Assembly: GCA_000231825.2 (NCBI GenBank)
Contig: JH720294.1
Location: forward strand, 195,158 to 259,157
Direction of reading: 5' to 3'
Origin: Tetrahymena elliotti 4EA
Lineage: Eukaryota > Ciliophora > Oligohymenophorea > Hymenostomatida > Tetrahymenidae
DNA: 64,000 nucleotides
Positions 51,101 through 61,008 of the stretch are shown piece by piece. The notes under the pieces were generated by a model that saw only the letters and a program-made list of their open reading frames with translations, searched no databases and was not told the DNA's origin. How positions within the stretch are numbered: the first letter of the stretch is position 1; each line of letters opens with the position of its first letter. Position numbers and translations under genes: made by a program.

Positions 51101-53334
51101 AGTATCTACTTTATTTTGAAGGGATCAAGTAAAATTATCTTTGAAATAATAATTTTTTTTTAGAACAAATAATATAAACATCTTCTTATAAAAAGAAGAA
51201 CTTTTGAATTTTAGTTTTTTATTGATTCTCAGAAATTTAAATTATTGGAAAAAATTTTGTTTATAAAATTTACAATTTTAATAAAATAGTTTCTTTGTTT
51301 GTTGAGAGTAATAGTTATGATAATCAAAAGAAATTGTACTTCTTAGATACTTTGTGAGAATTTTATTTTTTAATCGAATTTTAATTAAATATTTTAAATG
51401 TTTAAACAGGTAAGGGAAGCAAAAGGCTTTTATGAGCTCAGAATTTTAGAAAGGAAATAAGAAAAAATTGATTACTCTGAAGCATGGATAATGCTTTGGA
51501 ATTTATGGTTTTTTCACAGGAATAGAAAGATTTGTTAATGCTTATAGCAATAATTTTTCAACAATCATAAAAATTGATAGGAAAAAGATGATTGAAATAT
51601 TGAAGGAAAACTAGAGAGATTATGAGAAATTCATGGAAATAAAAGATAAAATATATTTTGATCAAAATTATAAAGATTTAAATTTAGAATGTTTTGTCTG
51701 CAAAAGCACAGACCATTTATTTGATAAATGTGATAGAACTCATTTTCATAAACAAAATCCTATTATATACTACAGATTTAACTACAGTACAAGCCAAAAA
51801 AGAAAGAATCAATAGAGAAAATCAAACAAAAAGAAGAATATTATGTTATCCATCCCTTTACATAGCGAGAAAATATAAAAATTAAGGGAAGAATATAATT
51901 TGTAAGATGATGAAGATGAAGACGAAGATTATGATGATGTCGAAAATGAATACTACAGCTATGAAGAGGATGAAGATGAAGAAGACTTGGATTTAGAGAA
52001 TGATCCTAACTCTGTTCATCAAGATAATTTTTCTATTTAGTAGCATCTTTAGAATGAAGATTCAGAAATAAATGTTAAAAATAGTCCTGTTTCACCTACT
52101 GCTAACATCCATTCTACTATTTATGGAAATAATTTTTAATATGCCAATTAAAGTATTTTGGATTAATAAGATGAAGACAATTAACCAGAAAAAAATAAAG
52201 CTTATTAAGAATCAGATATTGATAATGCTTTAGATAGAGATACGAAAAATGAAAGACAAGTTTCAAATTCATCATCATAAGATATATAATCTCTTAGTCG
52301 TTCAGAAGATAGAAACTTTGATCAAGAATAATTAGAGCCTAAGAGTAAAAAATCTTTACATTATTTAAACAAAAAAGATCGATCAGAAATATAGGAATTA
52401 TCAGAAAAAGTTAAATCATAAGAAAGTGCTGTTTTTGTATAATAAAAAGTGAGATCTAGCTTAAGAAATGTACTAATTTATATCATTTTAATCAATATTA
52501 ATTATCTTAAAATAACTAATTAAATAGGACTCTTCATAAATTGATTAAGATGAAAACTAGCAGATTACACAAAAAAAAGTAGTCAAAATTAAAAATCCAT
52601 AGTAAGGGAAAAGACGATAATCTTAATCGAGGTCTTTAATATCTTAAGATAAATAATTAGACTAATAGGTTGAAGAGCTGGTAAATGCAGCTTAGATTTA
52701 AACTGCTCCTACTTTTGGACAAAATTAAAAAATTATATCATAAGAGTTTGAGCCACAGTCTAGAAGATAATCAATGCAATAAAGCTTATAATAGAAAATG
52801 AAATATGAAAAATCATAAAGTAAAGTCAATAGGAGAGCTAGTATAAAATAAAATTTAACCAATAGAGTTTCGATTATGAGAAATGCAACACTAAGCAATA
52901 ATGCTTAAAACTAATAACTTCTATTTAAGAAAATAGGATCTCATTTCTCTCCTGTGACTCAAATGCCAGGAGACGAGATTCCTTTTTATTGGAGAATGGA
53001 TGTCTTAAAAGATTATGTAGCTTACTATCCTGAATACAATAGTAATTTTGTAATCAAAAGAGTGCATATATTCTAATCTTTTTAGAATAGAAAAAAATAA
53101 AGGTTGCAGAAAAAGTTAGCTCAATCGTTGTAAACAGCAAACTTAACAAGGCTCAAAACCAATCAATTCTCTCCTAGAAGATAAGGCCAAGTAAGTTAAT
53201 AATAAAATTAACCACTCTAACTTAATAACTAACAATCTCAATAGCATTCATAAGTTATTTAAAATCAGCAAATACCTTCCACAATAAAATAAAAAACAGT
53301 AACTAAGTCATCTTAATTTGAAAGTGATATTTGA
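48157..53334 (+). CDS. Channel 3: six-helix CNBD cation channel with CCHC zinc knuckle
   Basis: A predicted 1,356-residue channel. The seven exons are 48157-48905, 49540-50643, 50821-51128, 51233-51353, 51410-52469, 52528-53190 and 53269-53334, all in phase. The N-terminal 250 residues are Asn/Gln/Ser-rich. S1 begins around residue 356 (FNTIIVIYNWFYIILISL). The S4-like LLRLPLLLKLKGMMIIVKK is around 454-472. The pore loop MYYAFATMMTVGTNPHT (about 544-560) is the closest of the family to a K+ filter, with TVGT in place of TVGYG. The C-linker and CNBD span about 600-850, with the cassette region HGQCFGIYGFFTGIERF. The zinc knuckle CFVCKSTDHLFDKC (854-867) is followed by a very acidic tract. The C-terminal motif FYWRMDVLKDYVAYYPEYN...VIKR is near 1268. 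It heads a plus-strand array of three. Confidence 0.92.
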
Positions 53335-54279
53335 AATGCTATAAAAAAATTTATATTTTATGTAATGGAAAAGTTAACTAAGTATTTTAATTAAAATAAA
53401 TAATCAGTTCTCAAAATTTTTATTTTTTAAAAGAATTAGGTATATCCTATTAAATAATCTATTGTAAAATTATTCAAATAGAAAATTAACAGTATATTAA
53501 AAAATATTAAATTTTCATTTAATTTCAAATTTTAATTAATATTGATGAAAATAATTTTAGAATAATTAAAAAATATTAAGAAAAAAAAAGAATTAATAAA
53601 TAATAATTTAAGAAAATCTAAACTGCAAAAAAAAAAAAATAATTACAATGAGGCTAATGAAAATGTTAAATTTAGCAAGACTAAATGAGCTAAGAAATTG
53701 TTTGAAGGTGATGGATAGTACTGGACAAAAATCTAATGAATTAAAAAATTTTTAATTTACGATAAATTTTAAAAGAAAATGATGATGAAGAGAACATGAA
53801 TATGCATTATTAAATTTGTTTTTACTTTATAAATATTATAGAGAAAAATAAAATGTATTTTTGATAATGAATGAATTTTACTTTTTAAAAGATGAATGAA
53901 AGAAAGTATTTGAAGGGTTGTAAATATTTGAAAGAAAAATATAATTACTCTTTATTTTTCTGTTTAGTTAGGACTTACAAATTATAAAGTCTCAAGATTT
54001 ATGGTTAATAATTTAATAAGTACGACCAATATATATTAGGAGCTAATAAATATCTATATATTTACCTTTTTTTGTTTATTTTTATATTAAATAATGACTT
54101 ACTTGCTTTAGAAATTTGTATGATTCATTAGAAGAAAATAAATAATAATTGCTCTTAAAACATTGATAAAATAAAGAAAATTTAATTAATCATAAGCAAT
54201 AAGTTTGAAAGTTGAGATAAAAAGATAAATTAACATATATTACCTGCTTTGTAATTAAACATCAAAATATTTGATCTTG
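53335..54279. other. Spacer with a coding-like remnant near 53640-53760
   Basis: Mostly AT-rich spacer. At 53640-53755 one plus frame reads NYNEANENVKFSKTK, meets TGA, then continues AKKLFEGDGQYWTKIQ to another TGA. An overlapping frame from ATG 53648 gives 44 codons beginning MRLMKMLNLARLNELRNC. The block is probably a gene fragment left between the channel duplicates; its YWTKI recalls the C-terminus of channel 4 (NNYWTKIIKI). No complete gene can be built. Confidence 0.3.
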
Positions 54280-57200
54280 ATGAGGTTCTACAATAAAGAT
54301 TAACTTTCAGATGATTGCTATAAGGATAGCACTAAAGCAGTTAATAATAATGCTTTCTATAATGACCAAGATTTCAGCATGTCAAGCTTAGATAATTAGT
54401 TTGGATTAGATTAGCACAAAAAATAGGGAATGACATTTGTCAATGAAGAAAATGAGAAGGTTAGATAAATGAGAAAAAACTCTGTAGGTTAATCAATTTT
54501 GAATTTTGACTCTATGCTTAACTAAGACAAAATATCAAGTACACCATAAAGTATGAGGGATTAAAATGCCGATGGACATAAAATGAAAAATATTCATAAT
54601 ATTAGAGCGAAAATAAATCAAGATTTTTCATCTATTCAAAAGGAAGCAGCAGCTAAGCAGATAAATAAGTAATAAATTAGGTAAAAAATTATCACAACTT
54701 AATTTGCGATAGATTAAACAGATTTCAACGGAAATAATAACATTACCTACCTTTAAAACAGTTAGTTGGATCTGAATCCCTAAGGTAAAAAAGAATTCAC
54801 TTTTGTTTAGAATGGAGAAGAGTTAAACAATTACGATAGAAATATACTGGCCCCAGTTGATTCACAATAAATGATCATGTCAAAAAGAAAAAGTTTTGAT
54901 ACACAAAGATCAAATAAAATTAATGGACTGGCAATGGATAATATGGAGTCTGTCATAAAGGTAAACAGTAGATATGACAATGATTCATAGAAGAGGTTTG
55001 AATAAGGATTACTCAGAAGTATGAATCACAATGATACAAATCCTGTATTAGATTAGCTGTAATTTTTTCTTTCTTTCTAATATTGATCGATTTTGTTTTG
55101 AAATTAACAAATTAGTAAACACAAAATACAAAAATTCAATTAACTAATAAAAATTCATTATTAAAGATACTATAAGTAAATATAATTGCGAACAAAAAAA
55201 AGTAAGTTAAATAAATTAAAAAGAAATCCATTAATTAGAAAAAGAATGGTGTGGTGTGTACTTTCTAAAAATTTGACTGTAAATAAATTAAATAATGTGA
55301 TTACTCATTCTTAAGGAATTTAGCATAATTTTTTTACAAGAATATCCACTATTATATTTTATGGTGTTTCTGTATGAGTTGCATGCATTTTAATCAAATT
55401 TCTAAATGTTTCTTAAATAAGAAAATTAGAGATCAAGAATTAATCATAAGATAAAATATAATTTCTTATAACATTCTCCTTTATTTCTATGATATTTGTT
55501 AAAATTTTCTAATTAATTTATTTTATTAGTAAGGAAAGGCCAAGAGAAGGTACTGTGATTGCAGCTGGTCACAGAACCTAACCTTCATTTAAGTTTTTCA
55601 TGATGATAAAACCTAAAATAAAGAGATTTTTTTAAACTAAAACTGCATTTGGAAGAACAAAAGCCCTCAATGACACAATTAGGAAATACATAGGTGATAT
55701 AACTGATTTTGGCTTTACTTTGATACAAAAAAATTCTATGACTAAATTTTTTAATTTGATTCTATTTTGGATTGAAAGATTGCTAGCTTGTTTACAGTTA
55801 AATAAAATACCTCTTTTCGATCCAGAAAGTAAGATAAAAATTGTTCTCAACTCTTTGATTGTCACCTATAATTGTTTTTATATATTTATTATATCGATTG
55901 TGTTAATTTTTGATGCTCATCTCGGCGCAACTGAGCACATCCTCACTTATATTGCTATGGGCTGTTGGATTACAGAAATGCTTGTTGAAATGAATACTGC
56001 TTGTTATCATAATAATTAATTTATTACTGACAGAAAAATTATTATACAAATTTATGCAAAAGAGTATTTTTTCTTTGAAATCCTGCCTCTTATATTTGAA
56101 GGTAAAACATCAGAAAATACTCTATACAATGTTCTTTTGCATTTACCTTTACTACTCAAGCTGAAAGGAATGTCAATTATTTTATCAAAACTAGAGTTTT
56201 ACATCTTATAGATACTAGAACGACACTACATCTTTTAATTATGTAAGCTTATTATGTAAATGCTTTTATATGGACATTTAGTAGCTTGCTGCTGGTATTT
56301 AATAGTTAAGATAGAGGGAAGCTTTTTGAAATCAATAACTTGGCTTGATGCAACTGAAATAGATCACGATTAGTGGTGGGAGCGATACATGATAGCAATG
56401 TATTGGGCATTTTCAGTAATGATGAATGTAACTACTAAGCCTGTTACTCCTCTTGAGCTTGCATTCACTAGTTTTGTAATGTTAATCTCTTGTATTGCTT
56501 TTGGGTATCTTTTAAGTACAGTTGCTGAAGTAATTGCTGATCTTAACAAATAGTAAGAAGAATACAAAAGAGATCTTAATACATTAAATTCTTACATGAA
56601 AAGAAAGAAAGTTGATTTGTAATAAATTTTTAACTCCCTCTTTGTCAAACAAATAATTATTTGTTTATTCATTCAATTTCCCAATTAATTAATAGTTTTT
56701 TATACAAAACTAAATCCCTTCTTCTTATATTGATTTATTTACTTATTTCTTTTAATCTTAATTTTAATAATTTTAGAAGTGTGAAAAGAAGAGTCAACAT
56801 AAACTTGAAAACATACTATTAATAAAAAAGTAAAGACAACTTGTAAGTAGAAAAAGAAGCACTTAATAAGCTAAGTAGTGAGATGCTCTAAGAACTTAAC
56901 TAGCAAGCTAACCAAAGAATTATCAAATAATTTTCTTTCTTTTCTAAAATTTTTTCAGAACAAACTATGTCTAAAATGTACAATATTATGGAAGAAGAAT
57001 TTTATGCTCCTCAGTAAACTGTTTTCACAAAAAATATTTAAACTCTCGGCTAGCATTATCTATACCTCATAATTAAAGGCGAAGGTTGGTTTTTAATTAA
57101 TTAATTAATTTTTAAATAATTCAATATTTATTTATATATTTTTACAGTGGTGATATCCATAGAAAATTTTATTGCGTCTAATGAGCTTGATGACGAATCT

Positions 57201-59418
57201 TAAATACTTAATGAAGGAGATGAAAACGAGGATGAAGATGATGATAACTACTTTAATTTAGAATAAAACTTAGAGCCCTAACCTTGTATAGTTAGGTAAT
57301 TAATCAAACAGATCTCTATTATTGATATTTTTTAACATATTTTTTAGATGAATTTAGTTCATTTTTAATTATATCTATTTATTCATTCAATAAATTTAAT
57401 TTTTAAGTTTTATATGATTGAAATATTTAATTCCATTTTATTTAAATAGAAAAAATAAAACTATTGATGACAAAGGAGGAGTGAAAAAGAAAATCATCCA
57501 TTTAAAGTAAGGTCATATTTTCGGGTCTTATTCGTTTTTTACTGGAAACGATAGATACATAGACGTTTAATGCAAAGAATACACAAACATCATCAAAATC
57601 AATAGATTGAATTTCATAAATATTGTAAAAGAAAATAAAAAAGACTATGAAAGATTTTGTGAAATAAGAGATAAAATGACTTTTAGTAGATAAGTTGATG
57701 AGATTCCTGATTAACAATGTTTTATTTGCAATTAAAAAGATCATTTATTTGATAAATGTCCATTTGGGCATTTCAACAAAGATAATATTTTCATATACTA
57801 CAAATACAATTACAGCAGCACATAGGAAAGAAAACCTAATTAAAATAGAAATGGATTAAAACTCAATTCTCTTAAAATTGTTGTGGATGTTAATAAAGAA
57901 ATAACTGACTTTAGACTTTAAAAAGGAATTCAATATTATACATCTGATGAAGAAGAATAAGAATCCCTAGTTAGATCTCAGTCTGTCGATTCTCAAAAAT
58001 CAGATTCAAACACTAAAATGAAAAAGTCTAAGAATATAAGCAGATTCCATCAAGATGATGAAAATTCTAAATTAGTTTATTCTCAATTTCATGCCCAAAG
58101 TCCATCATAAACCAAGCTCTATCCATCCTCTGATGCTGAAATAATTGTTCCAGAATAAGAAGGAGGAAGAAAATCAGTTAGTTAAAAACATGTAAATTAT
58201 ATTTTTAAAAGAAAATATTAATTTAAAAATTAAAGTACAAAGAATATGTTTAAATTTAAATGAAATTTTATATTAATGTTAATTTTATTTTTATAGACTT
58301 TAGATATTGATGATTAAAGCTTGATACATGAAGAAAGTTAAGTACCTTTAAGATCTCCAAATTTATAAAAAAGATAAAGCATAATAAGAGTAGCTAAACC
58401 AAGAAGATCTTTTGTAAAATTTGAAAATTAACCAGCTAATGGTCCAAATTAGAACAATAACATTGTTCAAATACCTAGCTCTATGTCTGTTAATAATACA
58501 AACAGTGTGAATACAGCTGTTAGAGGGAATGGAGGATAAGCAGCTCCTATTAATGATTAATCATCTAATAACATTGGAAATAGAAGAAGGTTATCTTATC
58601 TTAATCTCGCTTCTCCTATGATGGGAGCAGAATATGAAAATAATAATAATACTTAAGAGATAACACAAAAAAGAAAAACATATATCTAGTCAACAAATTA
58701 TTAAACTTATGGAACTAACTAAAGTATTGGGAACAATTAAAATTAAAACATAAATAATAACGGAAATGGTAGTAACTTAAATAATAATATTAATAATTAA
58801 AACCAATATTAGAATCCACTTAATAATTATCCCTATTCTAACTTTCACTAGAGCAGAAATAATTAATAATAATAATAATAGTAGTAGTAGGAGCAAGATT
58901 AGTGTGCTTAAACACAATTTACAAAAATTTCTAACAATAACAATCAGAAGAGTATGAATAATTTGAACTTTAGGAAAACCCTAACTATGCTGCCTCATTA
59001 AATGCTTGATGAATAGCAATTTGTTTGGGGTTTTGATAAATAAAAAGACTTCCAGTCTTATTTCCCTTACTACAATTTAAATAATGTAGTAAAAAGAGTT
59101 AATAATTACTGGACAAAGATTATCAAGATTAGAAAATTGAAGTAATCAGGAAAGAAAATCACAGAATTAACTATAAAAAAGAAAAAGATACAACAATCAA
59201 ATGGTGGTTTCAATGGAAAAATGCCATCTATCTAATCTATTTCTAGAAAAAAATCAAATGTTGTTGAAATGTAAAAACCGAAGAATGATGGATTCAATCT
59301 TAATTTAGTGCAGATAGACGTAAATAATAGATCTGAAAGAGCTGGCTCTAATGTAAATATTTCTATGAAAGATGATAAAATACTGTAAGATTTCTTCAAA
59401 TTATAAGGGCCAAAGTGA
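54280..59418 (+). CDS. Channel 4: six-helix CNBD cation channel with CCHC zinc knuckle
   Basis: A predicted 1,395-residue channel. Exons, all in phase, are 54280-55058, 55530-56618, 56777-57084, 57148-57295, 57450-58191 and 58297-59418. After a hydrophilic N-terminus, the signature KPKIKRFFQTKTAFGRTK precedes S1 (IVLNSLIVTYNCFYIFIISI, about residue 362). The S4-like LLLKLKGMSIILSKLEF has few charges. The pore loop MYWAFSVMMNVTTKPVTP lacks GYG. Within the CNBD, one exon (57148-57295) encodes a very acidic insertion (EGDENEDEDDD). The cassette region is QGHIFGSYSFFTGNDRY. The zinc knuckle CFICNQKDHLFDKC is at about 864-877. The tail is Asn/Gln-rich, with a run of nine glutamines written TAA/TAG near 58868, and ends with FVWGFDKQKDFQSYFPYYN...VVKR. 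Confidence 0.92.
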
Positions 59419-60191
59419 CTTATTTATTGAATAATTTACTTATAAATAAATATTTATAATTGTTAATTTATTTATCAGCAAATAAAATATTATTTGTAAT
59501 ATTTTATTCCTATTTCTCTTCCTTTAAAAATAATAATAAAAAAAATAAAAACAACAAAATATAAATATAAAAATCTTTTCAGAAAGATTGAAATGAAAAT
59601 ATTTTTTTTTAACTTTAAAAAATATTAAAGACTTTATGCAAACAAAATTTAAAAAATAATTAATCCTTCTTTAAAAATATTTTAGAGAAAATCTCCATTT
59701 CTATTTTTGCAGTTAATTTAAGAGCTTAAGTGCTGCTAACTAATAACTGTAAAATTATCCAAAATAATTAGCTTAACAATTCTTATTAAAATAGAATTTA
59801 AAAGATAAATATTTGAATTCAAATTGTTGGCTTATCTAATTTTTATAAAAATTTTATTAGAAATACAATTTTTAAAAATAATTAACTCAAAATATAAAAC
59901 AAAAGTACTGATTAAAAGTGCATCTCATCTCATGAATTAGATTAAAAAAATTGTTGTTTAAAATAAATTTTATTATGAAATAGTAACTTTTGAACATTAA
60001 ATTATAAATTATAACACATATCTTCCTATTTTTAGGCTCTATTATTTTACCATAAAAAAAATAAGGGTACTAATAATTTGTGAATAATTAAAAAAAAGAT
60101 AGGGTAGTGAGGTATTAATAAATGAATATTTGTGTAATATTACAATTATTTAAATTTAATAGCGTTTGTATCAAATTAGGTTTGGTTCAAT
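59419..60191. other. Spacer after channel 4
   Basis: Very AT-rich 3' flank. No coding-like frame, RNA gene or repeat seen. Confidence 0.5.
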
Positions 60192-60725
60192 ATGAAAGAT
60201 TTTACAAAATATAATATTTATTTGAGTAAAGTGAGAGAGTTTAAATGAACACATGATTTTAAATTTATTTGTTTTTTTTTGTATGTTGAAAAAAAATGAT
60301 TATTTCAAAAACATATTTTAAGCATATTATTTTTTACCAAAGTGTATCATCTTCAAATAAAATGTCTAATAATATTAAAAAATTAAAGATAAAAAAATTT
60401 CGTTTAAAATAAATTTTCTGAATCAAGAATAGTTTTATTGAGTTAAATAAGGAGAAAATTATGTATGATTTCAGTGGAAGTTTATTACAGGATAAAAGTA
60501 ATATAACACCTATTTTTAAAGTTTTATCTTTAAGATGATGAAATATCAATATGGTAGTAATTCGAATTATTAGATTATTTAAGATATTCAATTTTATCAA
60601 AAGATTTAACATAAGGATTAATCAAATTTGCAATGGGTAAAATAAATATGAATGTTAGTTAAATTAAGATTTATGAGAAAGAATATATTAGTAATCTTAA
60701 TTAAAATATTAAGGAAATGATTTGA
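60192..60725 (+). CDS. Small hypothetical protein, three exons
   Basis: A 99-residue protein from exons 60192-60230, 60428-60497 and 60535-60725. The introns are 197 and 37 bases long, and all phases agree. It starts MKDFTKYNIYLSK. The body has strong protein character, with NKEKIMYDFSGSLLQDKNDE and then ISIWQQFELLDYLRYSILSK, followed by DLTQGLIKFAMGKINMN. It ends in a charged helix (KIYEKEYISNLNQNIKEMI) before TGA 60723-60725. No signal peptide, membrane helix or zinc motif is seen; it is probably a small all-helical soluble protein. I do not recognise the family. The first intron begins GTGAGA, a less common 5' site, so exon 1 is the least certain part; ATG 60461 could be an alternative start. 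It lies between channels 4 and 5 on the same strand. Confidence 0.55.
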
Positions 60726-61008
60726 ACCTATGTATATGTATATCCATAAAAATGTGTTTTAATTAATAAATAAGTAGGCTTTTGTTATTTCGATTTTGTA
60801 TCATAAAGCAATGAGTTTTATTCTATTAAATTTAATTATATTTTTTTAATATTAATTGCAAACTAAACACTAAAAAATTTTAAAAAAGCTAGATACAAAA
60901 AATAGCTGCAACAAGAGTAGTTTTTTGAAAGAACAATTACAAGAAGCTAGTCAAATCAGTTTATCTAAGAGTGTAGAGATTTCTCTCATTTTTTTTCCTA
61001 AACATTAC
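60726..61008. other. Leader region of channel 5
   Basis: AT-rich spacer between the small gene and channel 5. No other feature seen. Confidence 0.5.

Noticed and set aside
55632..57744. Minus-strand ORFs at 55632-55865, 56370-56567 and 57502-57744
   Set aside because: All lie antisense to confirmed exons of channel 4 and are shadows of its coding sequence.
60334..60612. Minus-strand ORF of 92 codons
   Set aside because: Antisense to the three-exon small gene at 60192-60725, whose splice phases agree; the minus frame is almost only Leu, Ile, Lys and Asn.
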